A stretch of DNA of 64,000 bases from Bacteroidales bacterium (GTDB taxonomy: Bacteria > Bacteroidota > Bacteroidia > Bacteroidales > UBA932), in NCBI GenBank assembly GCA_015060335.1, contig SUYR01000015.1, positions 1 to 64,000 of the forward strand, written 5' to 3'. The notes under the pieces are model-generated. The model ran no database searches. It was not told where the DNA came from and saw nothing but the letters and a program-made list of their open reading frames with translations. Positions within the stretch are counted from its first letter, which is position 1, and the number at the start of each line of letters is the position of its first letter. A program made the translations under genes and the position numbers. Positions 7,492 to 15,518 of the stretch are shown here, in pieces.

Positions 7492-8817
7492 TTATAGTTT
7501 ATCACAATATAACCTGCCCTGCTCTGAAGATACTACTTTAAGTTTCTCTCCTTTTGATGCATAACCTCCAAACTTCAAGGCGGCCTCATAAACACGACCG
7601 TCTGAAGCTATCACTTTACCTGAAGGTCTCATATCAGTAAACACTGTAACGCACTCACCAACAATTACTTCCAACCCATTAACAACCCCTGTAAATCCAT
7701 CAGAAGCCTTAAGTTCCTGTCTAAGAGCAATATGGTCGAAAGAGCGGGTAGCAAATAGTTTTCTTACAAGCCATATAGACCCGAATACTGCTGCAGAAGC
7801 TGACAGTACCACGATGCAGACCGGACGTACGATGGGCTGAAGATTCAGAGTGCCGTCCCATCTGAAGAATTCGACGTTATCCACCATAGCCAGCGCAAGT
7901 GATACGATCACTATGACGATACCGCTTATCCCAGCCACTCCAAACCCCGGAATCACAAATATCTCAAGTGCAATAAGAATCAGACCTGCAACAAACAGAA
8001 GAATCTCCCAATATTCTGCAAGATGTCCTATATATGCAGGAGCGAAATACAGCAGTGCTCCTACTACGGCTGTAATCAGCGGAAGACCTATGCCAGGGGT
8101 ACGTATCTCTACGAAAATACCACCAACAATCATCATCATGAATATTGACTGAAGCAGCGGATGCAGAAGAAACTGGATCAGCTTATCCAGCCAAGACATA
8201 TCATCCTTCAGGTCCTTTACTATATAGTCCCCATCTGATGCCAATATCTTCGCCACCTCTTCATAAGATTCGGCGATACCTTCACAGAAACCCACTTCAA
8301 CAGCTTCAGAAGGTGTCAATGTCAATACACCTGCCGTGTCCGTCATGGATTCAGCTATTTTCGGATCACGCCCGGTAGCCTGTGCGGTAGAACGCATCAT
8401 GCCTCGCATGAATGACTGATACTTGTCCGGCATCACCTTGCCGTTCTGATCGACAACAGTAGCAGCACCTATTGACGACCCCGTTTTCATATATATTGAA
8501 TCACAGGCTATACTAATCAATGCACCGGCAGAGGCCGCCTGCATATTGATAAATGCAACTACCGGTTTCTCATAAACCAGAATGGCCGACCTTATGCTGT
8601 CTGCCGCATCAACTGCACCTCCATATGTATCAAGATCCAGCAGCACATAGTCAGCAGAAGCCTTTTCAGCCTTTTCCAGACCAAGTGTCACAAGCCTCTG
8701 TGATGATCTGTCTATATCCTGATCCAATCTTATACGGTATACGACAGTAAGCGAGTCATTGCAGAATGCCTCAGTTACAGAAAGAACAAACAGCAGAAGT
8801 ACCAACAGACGTTTCAT
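7492..8817 (-). CDS. membrane-bound ClpP-class serine protease, NfeD family
   Basis: This 441-residue protein has a signal peptide (1-20), a ClpP/crotonase-fold protease domain (about 25-195), four or five membrane helices (about 205-345) and a C-terminal NfeD OB-fold (about 375-441). The protease domain contains DTYGGAV and QAASAGALIS with the likely catalytic Ser96, and the TGRDPKIAE segment carries the expected lysine. Characterised full-length NfeD/STOPP proteases cut hydrophobic peptides near stomatin-like proteins. No stomatin partner lies in the window. A divergent -7 box (TATATTTG on the minus strand, 8846-8853) drives this gene and probably the peroxidase. Confidence 0.85.
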   Translation of the reverse strand: MKRLLVLLLFVLSVTEAFCNDSLTVVYRIRLDQDIDRSSQRLVTLGLEKAEKASADYVLLDLDTYGGAVDAADSIRSAILVYEKPVVAFINMQAASAGALISIACDSIYMKTGSSIGAATVVDQNGKVMPDKYQSFMRGMMRSTAQATGRDPKIAESMTDTAGVLTLTPSEAVEVGFCEGIAESYEEVAKILASDGDYIVKDLKDDMSWLDKLIQFLLHPLLQSIFMMMIVGGIFVEIRTPGIGLPLITAVVGALLYFAPAYIGHLAEYWEILLFVAGLILIALEIFVIPGFGVAGISGIVIVIVSLALAMVDNVEFFRWDGTLNLQPIVRPVCIVVLSASAAVFGSIWLVRKLFATRSFDHIALRQELKASDGFTGVVNGLEVIVGECVTVFTDMRPSGKVIASDGRVYEAALKFGGYASKGEKLKVVSSEQGRLYCDKL

Positions 8818-8845
8818 GGCAATGTTTACATATATCTAATGCCTA

Positions 8846-8882
8846 CAAATATAATAAATTTGGGATATTTTTAATAACTTTG
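8846..8882. promoter_or_regulatory. divergent -7 boxes for the NfeD-like and antiporter genes
   Basis: CAAATATA at 8846-8853 is TATATTTG on the minus strand. TAACTTTG at 8875-8882 is the plus-strand box, 24 bp before the antiporter ATG at 8907. No good -33 element is visible for either. Confidence 0.5.
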
Positions 8883-8906
8883 CCCGCCTTAAAACGAAGA
8901 AAAATC

Positions 8907-9866
8907 ATGCTTTTACAAATCGCAATCCTCATTGCCGGCCTTCTGCTCATCCTGTTTGGTGCAAATTATCTTGTTGACGGATCTTCAAGTATTGCACGCC
9001 GTTTCGGTCTCAGTGAATTTGTTATCGGACTTACAATAGTAGGTATCGGCACTTCAACACCTGAGATGGTTGTCAGTTTTCTTTCTGCTTTCAAAGGAAA
9101 TGCCGACATGGCAATCGGTAACATTGTCGGCTCCAACATATTCAATACGATGCTGATTCTGGGAATAACCGCAATCATCGCTCCATTGACAATAACAAAA
9201 AGCAATCTCAAGAAAGATATACCTCTGAATATCGGAGTCACAGTTCTGCTGATTCTGCTTGGAATGAATGCAAGCATATTCGGACATGGTGAAAATATTC
9301 TTTCCAGAGTTGACGGCATCATTCTTCTGGCCATATTTGCATGGTACATGTGGATATCCTTCCGTTCCGATCAGAGCGGAGAAGGCGAAGAAGAGGACAA
9401 CATCAGGTCATATTCACCTACAGCATCAATATTTCTGATAATAGGTGGCCTTGCTGCACTTATTTTCGGAGGCAGGCTGTTCGTGAATGCAGCTACTGAA
9501 ATCGCAAAAGGATTCGGAGTATCTGACAAATTCATAGCAGTCACAGTACTCGCAGCTGGAACATCAATGCCTGAGCTCGCCACAAGTATTGTAGCGGCAG
9601 TCAAGGGCAGAGGCCAACTTGCACTTGGAAATATTCTCGGCTCCAATATTTCCAATATCCTTCTGATATTAGGTGGATCTGCACTCATATGCCCTCTTTC
9701 ATTCAAAGGCATGTCATACGTTGATCTTGGAGCTGTCCTTATAAGCGGACTGTTCATTCTAATCAGCGCTTATACCTTCAGAAAAAACAGACTTGACCGC
9801 GTCGAGGGCAGCATTCTTGTATTAATGGGGGCATTTTACATGATGTATCTTATAGCAAATCTATAA
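8907..9866 (+). CDS. Ca2+/Na+ antiporter, CaCA family (second paralogue)
   Basis: The protein is a 319-residue exchanger with the two alpha-repeat signatures GTSTPEM (48-54, followed by GNIVGSNIFN) and GTSMPEL (followed by GNILGSNISN), and ten hydrophobic segments. I start it at ATG 8907 because the family begins directly with the first helix and because the -7 box at 8875-8882 lies inside a longer upstream frame from 8766. It is clearly related to the antiporter at 1848 but not a recent duplicate. Its repeats differ (TPEM against MPEL, NISN against NIFN), which may reflect different ion preference. Confidence 0.9.
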   Translation: MLLQIAILIAGLLLILFGANYLVDGSSSIARRFGLSEFVIGLTIVGIGTSTPEMVVSFLSAFKGNADMAIGNIVGSNIFNTMLILGITAIIAPLTITKSNLKKDIPLNIGVTVLLILLGMNASIFGHGENILSRVDGIILLAIFAWYMWISFRSDQSGEGEEEDNIRSYSPTASIFLIIGGLAALIFGGRLFVNAATEIAKGFGVSDKFIAVTVLAAGTSMPELATSIVAAVKGRGQLALGNILGSNISNILLILGGSALICPLSFKGMSYVDLGAVLISGLFILISAYTFRKNRLDRVEGSILVLMGAFYMMYLIANL

Positions 9867-9871
9867 ATTAC

Positions 9872-9913
9872 CCTTATAACAAATTTGTTATAAGGTAAAA
9901 CATATTTGTTTTA
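9872..9913. repeat. AT-rich palindromic element, copy 1
   Basis: A perfect 12+12 bp palindrome (9872-9895) is centred on AACAAATTTGTT. It is followed at once by a second inverted repeat TAAAACA/TGTTTTA (9896-9913). AAACATATTTGTTTT in the second part recurs exactly after the palindrome at 23521-23556. It lies between the antiporter and mscS. It may be a terminator or a protein site. Confidence 0.55.
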
Positions 9914-9939
9914 TAAACAATAAATCAACAGAATAAACA

Positions 9940-10872
9940 ATGAAAACATTAAATATATTCCCACCTGTAGATAGTATTCCAAAACCAGATACACTCAACG
10001 CAGTGCAGACAGGAATAGTTGAACTTGTAGAAAAAGTAACTACGACTCCTACCACCGAACTGTTGAAGGATATGGTCAATGCCGGCGTCAGCTTCGGACT
10101 GAAGCTCATCGCTGCCTTCCTCATATATTTTATAGGTGCCTGGCTCATAAGAAGAATCAAAGGAATTCTGAGAAGGTCGTTTGAAAAGAGAAATACAGAT
10201 GCAGCTATCGCCTCTTTCGTTCAAAGTATAGTAAGCATCGTACTTACAATAATACTGATCATAATCACTATAGGTACAGTAGGTATCGACACATCTTCGA
10301 TCGCTGCAATACTTACAGGTGGAGGCCTTGCAATAGGTATGGCTCTAAACGGCACAATGCAGAATTTTGCCGGAGGACTTATGATACTAGTCTTCAAACC
10401 TTTCAAGGCTGGGGACTATATCGAGGCTCAAGGACATTCCGGCACCGTATCCGAGGTTAATATCACAAGTACCAAATTGACAACCACAGATAACAGGGTC
10501 ATTGTCATTCCAAACGGAATACTTTCAAACGATGTGATAAACAACTATTCAGGCAGACAGATGAGGCGTCTGGATATCACTGTATGCGTGGAATACGGAT
10601 GTTCGTCATCCGAAACAAAAGAACTTCTGATGAAACTCATAATGGATGACAGTCGAAGTCTTACTATCGAACACGGGGCACCTGCAGATCCGTTTGTTGC
10701 TCTCAGTTCCCTTAATGACAGTGCCGTAGAATTCACTGTAAGAATATGGGTCAAGTCAGACAACTACTGGCCGTTAAAATTCGACCTGACCGAGCAGATT
10801 TATAACGAGCTGCCTAAAAACGGAATAATGTTCCCATTCCCTCAGCTGGATGTCAACATAAAGAACAAATAG
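9940..10872 (+). CDS. MscS-family mechanosensitive ion channel
   Basis: This 310-residue protein relieves osmotic pressure across the inner membrane. It has an N-terminal amphipathic stretch, TM1 about 48-70, TM2 about 92-113 and the pore helix TM3 with GGGLAIGMALNGTMQNFAGG, the Gly/Ala-packed pattern of MscS. The beta-domain follows (FKAGDYIEAQGHSGTVSEV, then VIVIPNG), with an alpha/beta C-terminal vestibule domain (about 205-300). Length and domain order match E. coli MscS (286 residues). A strong terminator overlaps the stop codon. Confidence 0.92.
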   Translation: MKTLNIFPPVDSIPKPDTLNAVQTGIVELVEKVTTTPTTELLKDMVNAGVSFGLKLIAAFLIYFIGAWLIRRIKGILRRSFEKRNTDAAIASFVQSIVSIVLTIILIIITIGTVGIDTSSIAAILTGGGLAIGMALNGTMQNFAGGLMILVFKPFKAGDYIEAQGHSGTVSEVNITSTKLTTTDNRVIVIPNGILSNDVINNYSGRQMRRLDITVCVEYGCSSSETKELLMKLIMDDSRSLTIEHGAPADPFVALSSLNDSAVEFTVRIWVKSDNYWPLKFDLTEQIYNELPKNGIMFPFPQLDVNIKNK

Positions 10873-10900
10873 AAAAAGCGGTCATCAGACCGCTTTTTCT
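10871..10900. terminator. strong bidirectional terminator
   Basis: A perfect 13-bp stem AGAAAAAGCGGTC/GACCGCTTTTTCT with loop ATCA has a T5 run on each strand. It serves mscS from the left and the acyltransferase gene from the right. Confidence 0.9.
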
Positions 10901-10902
10901 AT

Positions 10903-12075
10903 TTACAGAAGAATATTTCCTGTAGCTTTCTCTTTTGCCAAAAGTTCTTTTGTATATACCGGATTAGCATAAATATCGATAAATATGCGTCTTAGATCCT
11001 CTCTGTTGATCTCCGGCTCAATTGTGTCAAGCTTATGCTCCATATATGAAACAAACCTCTCAACATCCGAAGCATCATACAAATGTGAGTATTTGAAGGA
11101 ATGATTTGCTATATCATATGCAACATAATTGTTCTTCCAAAGCTTATATCCATCTATTACTCTCTGATCCACTGCATGTCTTATAAGCTGATAACGGTCA
11201 TTCTTGTCACATTGTGCTGCTGCAGCTATTTCTTCTGAAGTAAGCGGAGAACCGATATTCATATGAATACTTCCTTTCTGCTGCATTATACCGGTAACAA
11301 TACTGTTGAAATCCTCTCCTTCAGCCTTTACATACTTGCGCTTACGAGAAATGACAAGTTCCCTCGCCTTAAGTATATCACAAGGTTCGTATTCATATGA
11401 CACACTCATCGGGATAATGTTCAGTTCCTCGAAATTAGTCTTGAAATCAGCCTCGCCACTCATATCGAGCATCTTCAATAGACCCTGCTCTGTAATATCA
11501 TAACCATTCTTCGTCCTTCCTTGCCTTTGAGCAAGCCAGATAGAACTTCTCTGCTCCGTGATATTGAGTCTGATATATCTTGAAAGAAGCTTGGATGAAA
11601 GATAAAGCTCACGCGCTGAAATACCACGCACGACCTTGATCATTCTGTTGGATCTGATAAGATATTCAATAGTCTTGTTGGTGATGAGATTGTCTCCAAC
11701 GGCAATTTCCGTCATAGGGATGCCGTTATTATACAGAATCAGCTGAGTGATAGCAGGATCAAGAATGATATCACGGTGGTTTGACAAAGCAAGAAACTTC
11801 TTATCCGGATTGATATTGGAAACGCCATCATAAGAGAAATTCTTTGCTGTGTGCTCCAGCACCCAGCGCACGAACTTCTGCATCACCAAGATCTGGAAGT
11901 CGTCTATAGTCTTTATGCTTTTTAGAAGATTCTTAAGAAATTCCGGACTTTCTTCAGGAAAGAACTGCTGAGACACCTGTGCAAGCAAAGGAAACTCCGC
12001 CAGTTTCGACAATGCTTCCGCGGCCTCGGCATCAGTATAAGGACTGATGCTCTCAAATTCTGACATGTCTAACAT
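10903..12075 (-). CDS. glycerolipid acyltransferase (PlsB/PlsC-like)
   Basis: The protein has 390 residues. The acyltransferase core has LALSNHRDIILDPA, with His100 and Asp106 forming the H-x5-D catalytic dyad, then WLAQRQGRTKNG, the block that binds the phosphate of the acyl acceptor, and NIIPMSVSYEYEPCD. The helical region before the core and about 150 extra residues after it are longer than in simple PlsC and resemble a larger Bacteroidota 1-acyl-glycerol-phosphate acyltransferase subgroup. The acceptor, lysophosphatidate or another lipid, is not certain. ATG 12066 (fourth codon) is an alternative start. A good promoter lies at 12099-12128. A distinct acyltransferase is at 38437. Confidence 0.75.
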   Translation of the reverse strand: MLDMSEFESISPYTDAEAAEALSKLAEFPLLAQVSQQFFPEESPEFLKNLLKSIKTIDDFQILVMQKFVRWVLEHTAKNFSYDGVSNINPDKKFLALSNHRDIILDPAITQLILYNNGIPMTEIAVGDNLITNKTIEYLIRSNRMIKVVRGISARELYLSSKLLSRYIRLNITEQRSSIWLAQRQGRTKNGYDITEQGLLKMLDMSGEADFKTNFEELNIIPMSVSYEYEPCDILKARELVISRKRKYVKAEGEDFNSIVTGIMQQKGSIHMNIGSPLTSEEIAAAAQCDKNDRYQLIRHAVDQRVIDGYKLWKNNYVAYDIANHSFKYSHLYDASDVERFVSYMEHKLDTIEPEINREDLRRIFIDIYANPVYTKELLAKEKATGNILL

Positions 12076-12098
12076 AAGTTTAAATTTTCGTACAGTTG

Positions 12099-12128
12099 CA
12101 AATTTACAAATTTCCTGTTAATAATCAA
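12099..12128 (-). promoter_or_regulatory. promoter of the acyltransferase gene
   Basis: On the minus strand, TTG (12126-12128) and TAAATTTG (12099-12106) are separated by 19 bp, the Bacteroidota housekeeping sigma-factor layout. It ends 24 bp before the start codon. Confidence 0.7.
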
Positions 12129-12140
12129 GAGGTTGACATG

Positions 12141-13349
12141 TCAATCCCTGAAAAGAATAGAACTGTCACCGTAACTCAGAAAGCGGAAACTGTTTTTCAA
12201 CGCATAATCATATATAACCTTCCAATTGCCTTTTACAAATGCGGAGATCAACAGCAGTAATGTGCTCTGAGGCTGATGGAAATTCGTCACGAGTATATCC
12301 ACAAGCTTGAACTGATAACCTGGAACTATTATTATGGAGGTACCTAACTGTATCTCAGACATACCTTTATCCCTCATATACCCTGCCAATGCAGAAAGGG
12401 ATTCCTCTGTTGTATATGAGTATTCATTCTTGTATGGCTCCCACTGTCCGACATCTGACGGACAGCCGTTCTCAATACATTTGATGCCTATATAATACAG
12501 AGACTCCAATGTTCTTACTGACGTAGTACCAACAGCGATCAGTTTGCCTTGTCTCGACAAAAGTTTCTCTATAAATGAAAGGGTAACGACAAACGGTTCC
12601 CGATGCATAGTATGTTCAGAAACCAAAGAACTCTTTACTGGAAGAAAAGTGCCGGCTCCCACATGCAGACAAACTGTCTCTGTATCAATATTCCTGGCCC
12701 TTATCGAATCAAGCACAGATTCAGTAAAATGCAATCCGGCAGTTGGTGCTGCGACTGATCCTCTGAAACGTGCGTAAAGTGTCTGATAACGTTCTATGTC
12801 AATCTCTTCTGTATCTCTGTTCAGATATGGAGGAATAGGAACAGAACCACATATTTCAAGTACTTTTGAAAATGGTGCACCATTTTTCCATGTAAACTCT
12901 ACTATAGATGTTTCACCATTCCTTTCAATCAGATCCGCTTTAAGTCCCATATCAGATATTACCGGATCAGAAGAAGGATTATACAGATTCAAAGTGTCAT
13001 TCTTCCATCTTTTGACATTTCCTACAATACATTTCCAACGGCAACAATCAGTGACAGAGAACATAGTGACATACTCTTCCGGCGTAACCGGCTCCAGACA
13101 GAAAATCTCGATATGCGCACCTGAAGTCCTTTGAAAATGTAATCTTGCAGGAACTACCTTGGTATCGTTGAAAACCATGAGTGATCCCTCAGGAAGTAAT
13201 CCGCTGATATCCTTGAATGAGTATTCCACCGGAACTCCATTCTTATAACATAACATCTTTGATTCATCTCTTTGCTGCAGAGGATATTTTGCTATTCTGT
13301 CGTCTGGAAGGACATAGTTGAAATCTTCTATTCTTATATCTGGTATCAT
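12141..13349 (-). CDS. queA: tRNA preQ1(34) S-adenosylmethionine ribosyltransferase-isomerase
   Basis: QueA transfers the ribosyl part of SAM to preQ1 at the tRNA wobble position, giving epoxyqueuosine. The 402-residue protein shows the family blocks DFNYVLPDDRIAKYPLQQRD at the N-terminus, GSLMVFNDTKVVPARL, FRGSVAAPTAGLHFTE, CLHVGAGTFLPVK and, near the C-terminus, TNFHQPQSTLLLLISAF. I start at ATG 13349. An upstream in-frame ATG at 13418 would lie beyond the -7 box (minus-strand TACTTTTG at 13381-13388), so the extra 23 codons would not be transcribed. No other queuosine gene is nearby. Confidence 0.93.
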   Translation of the reverse strand: MIPDIRIEDFNYVLPDDRIAKYPLQQRDESKMLCYKNGVPVEYSFKDISGLLPEGSLMVFNDTKVVPARLHFQRTSGAHIEIFCLEPVTPEEYVTMFSVTDCCRWKCIVGNVKRWKNDTLNLYNPSSDPVISDMGLKADLIERNGETSIVEFTWKNGAPFSKVLEICGSVPIPPYLNRDTEEIDIERYQTLYARFRGSVAAPTAGLHFTESVLDSIRARNIDTETVCLHVGAGTFLPVKSSLVSEHTMHREPFVVTLSFIEKLLSRQGKLIAVGTTSVRTLESLYYIGIKCIENGCPSDVGQWEPYKNEYSYTTEESLSALAGYMRDKGMSEIQLGTSIIIVPGYQFKLVDILVTNFHQPQSTLLLLISAFVKGNWKVIYDYALKNSFRFLSYGDSSILFRD

Positions 13350-13374
13350 GTCGAGATTTTCGTATTTATGTAAA

Positions 13375-13869
13375 AGCGTGCAAAAGTACACAATTATTCG
13401 ATTATTCTGAAATTTCAACCCTTCATATCTCGTTTACAAAATTTGATTACATTTGTAAATTACATTTCTAAACAATGTTGGTATATTTGTAAATTCTAAT
13501 CAAATTCTATATCTGTGAGATACACATTTATAATCTTCAACAAATGTGATATAAGATTAAATTATATTTAGTTTTTATATTTAATATATCTCTCATAATC
13601 AAGCACTTATATTGTTTTATATAATGTATTTATTAATGATTATAATGTAATTTCCTGCAATTTCCCACCAAATACCCCCAAAAGGGATTAATTTTGATAT
13701 TTTTATATCACATAAATGTAGTATTATCAGCTATTTGTATATTTTTATTTCAATCATCAATATATGTGTTTATCTCCTGTCCTATACCACTGTTTACATT
13801 TATACATCAGCACTTCGTTTTGATTTCTAATTTTTATTAGCTACATTTGTAAAAACATAAGTAACAATC
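13375..13869. promoter_or_regulatory. long AT-rich gap with repeated ACATTTGTAAA-type motifs
   Basis: About 490 bp separate queA from the XRE gene without a credible ORF. Composition is strongly AT. Related motifs recur: ACATTTGTAAA at 13450-13460 and 13843-13853, TATATTTGTAAAT near 13482-13494, and TTTACAAA near 13433-13440. TATAATGTA occurs twice about 20 bp apart (near 13621 and 13641) and again after the XRE gene near 14433. Some copies double as TAnnTTTG promoter boxes. The pattern fits clustered operators for the downstream regulator, or simply several promoters. Confidence 0.4.
13819..13849 (+). promoter_or_regulatory. promoter of the XRE regulator
   Basis: TTTG (13819-13822) and TACATTTG (13842-13849) are separated by 19 bp, a full consensus match. 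Transcription would start near 13856, close to the ATG at 13870. The -7 box is embedded in ACATTTGTAAA, so a repressor bound there would block it. Confidence 0.7.
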
Positions 13870-14358
13870 ATGAACAATCGTCTTAAACAATTCATCGCTG
13901 CTGAAAATATCACACAATCACAGTTCGCAGACAGGATCAAAGTCGTTCGTGCAAGTGTATCTCACGTATTGGCTGGAAGAAATAAGCCGGGATATGATTT
14001 CATCACAGCCATAATGTCAGCATTCCCCGACCTCAATATAGAATGGCTTATGATGGGCAAGGGTAAAATGTATAAGAGTGTTGCAGAGATTATCGACTCA
14101 GACCGTCAGACAATGCGTAACGGAGAAGACGAACAACCACAGCTTTTTGATTACTTGGATGACTCGCCTGCCGCTTTAGACACCGTTCCACAGATGCAGG
14201 ATTCGTGCACTGATAAGGATCCAGGAGTATCTGAGGCGCACATTAATTCAATCAAAACATCAGATAATATTACACAAAACACTACTACTCAGCGCAAAGC
14301 CAATAAAATTATCGTTTTTTATGACGATAATACTTTTCAAGAGTTTACAGCGCTATAG
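13870..14358 (+). CDS. XRE-family helix-turn-helix transcriptional regulator
   Basis: The protein has 162 residues. Residues 1-65 form a Cro/CI-type HTH with the recognition region QSQFADRIKVVRASVSHVLA, followed by FPDLNIEWLMMGKGKMY, a conserved end of the domain in Bacteroidota. Residues 75-140 look disordered. The C-terminus (NKIIVFYDDNTFQEFTAL) is a short conserved-looking strand pair. There is no LexA-like peptidase domain. The gene stands alone between queA and pyrD behind a long repeat-bearing upstream region, which suggests autoregulation. Nothing phage-like surrounds it. Targets are unknown. Confidence 0.8.
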   Translation: MNNRLKQFIAAENITQSQFADRIKVVRASVSHVLAGRNKPGYDFITAIMSAFPDLNIEWLMMGKGKMYKSVAEIIDSDRQTMRNGEDEQPQLFDYLDDSPAALDTVPQMQDSCTDKDPGVSEAHINSIKTSDNITQNTTTQRKANKIIVFYDDNTFQEFTAL

Positions 14359-14459
14359 CTATATTTGGGCTAAATACTTTAATATTTATCGATGTTTTTA
14401 ACTGAGATGATGCTGAAATTGGTTATATTTGTATAATGTAACTATAAATATCCTGCGAC

Positions 14460-15518
14460 ATGTATAAGCATATCTTGAAACCAATTCTCTTCAGATTCAA
14501 TCCGGAAACGGCTCATAATATCTTGTTTTCCCTCCTGTCAATCATAAGATATATACCGTTTGTAAATCCTATTTTACGTGCCATATATAAGAAAGATTCT
14601 CCCTCACTTGAAAAAGAAGTATTCGGAATTACGTTTCCCAATCCGGTAGGTCTTGCCGGAGGACTTGACAAGAATGGAGAGTTTTATAATGATATGGCAA
14701 ACTTCGGTTTCGGCTTCGTGGAGATCGGATCTCTTACTCCAAAGCCACAGGATGGCAATCCAAAACCAAGATGTTGGAGGGTCCCTGGAGACAAGGCAAT
14801 AATAAACCGCTACGGAATAAACAATAAAGGTGTTAAGAATGCTGTCGAACACCTTAAAAAGGTGCGTCCTGAAGTAATTGTTGCAGCAAATATTTCCAAG
14901 AACACAAGCAGTATAAACGAAGATGCAGCCAAGGATTATGAAACATCATTCGGCCTTCTGTACGATTTTGTTGATATGTTTGTCGTGAACGTTTCATGCC
15001 CTAATGTTGTAGGACTTACTTCCCTTCAGGATATTTCATTCCTCTCTGATATAGTAGATAAACTACTGGATCTCAGAATGTTATACGACATCTACAAGCC
15101 TATTCTGCTTAAAGTTTCGCCAGATCTGTCAAAAGAGCAGCTTGACGATATAATAAGCTACTGTCTCCGTTCCGGCATTGACGGTATAGTGGCTGGAAAT
15201 ACAACTCGAAGCCGTGACGGGCTTACTACGATTTCACAGGAAAAGATTGAGGAAATCGGTAACGGAGGTATGTCTGGTGCTCCTGTTCATAAAAAGAACC
15301 TTGAGCTTGTCAGATATGTACATGAGAAGTCTGAGGGTAAGCTCCCTATCATAGGTGTCGGTGGTATCATGTCACCTGAAGATGCCAAAGAAATGATCGA
15401 CGCGGGAGCATCATTGGTCGAGATTTACTCCGGATTCATCTATGAGGGTCCTGCACTTGTAAAGAAAATAATAAAGCATCTTGAGAGTTTTGTAAAACCA
15501 TCTAAAGAGAAGAAATGA
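14460..15518 (+). CDS. pyrD: dihydroorotate dehydrogenase, class 2 (quinone-dependent)
   Basis: The enzyme oxidises dihydroorotate to orotate in pyrimidine synthesis and passes electrons to quinone. The 352-residue length, the N-terminal helical membrane-association segment (MYKHILKPILFRFNPETAHN) and the FMN-binding blocks (NPVGLAGGLDKNGEF, NRYGINNKG, GIDGIVAGNTT, GVGGIMSPEDA) mark it as class 2. The catalytic-base loop reads VNVSCPN with Cys180, where class 2 enzymes such as E. coli PyrD have Ser (NISSPN). A Cys there is a class 1 trait. A -7 box TATATTTG lies at 14424-14431. The stop overlaps the cinA start by 4 bp. Confidence 0.92.
   Translation: MYKHILKPILFRFNPETAHNILFSLLSIIRYIPFVNPILRAIYKKDSPSLEKEVFGITFPNPVGLAGGLDKNGEFYNDMANFGFGFVEIGSLTPKPQDGNPKPRCWRVPGDKAIINRYGINNKGVKNAVEHLKKVRPEVIVAANISKNTSSINEDAAKDYETSFGLLYDFVDMFVVNVSCPNVVGLTSLQDISFLSDIVDKLLDLRMLYDIYKPILLKVSPDLSKEQLDDIISYCLRSGIDGIVAGNTTRSRDGLTTISQEKIEEIGNGGMSGAPVHKKNLELVRYVHEKSEGKLPIIGVGGIMSPEDAKEMIDAGASLVEIYSGFIYEGPALVKKIIKHLESFVKPSKEKK

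Noticed and set aside
8766..8906. N-terminal extension of the second antiporter
   Set aside because: It overlaps the divergent NfeD-like gene and includes the promoter box at 8875-8882. The CaCA fold starts at 8907.
13350..13418. N-terminal extension of queA from ATG 13418
   Set aside because: A -7 promoter box (13381-13388, minus strand) lies inside the extension, and known QueA proteins begin at the residues coded from 13349.
13870..14358. XRE regulator as a prophage CI repressor
   Set aside because: No integrase, structural or lysis genes nearby, flanked by housekeeping genes, and no peptidase domain.
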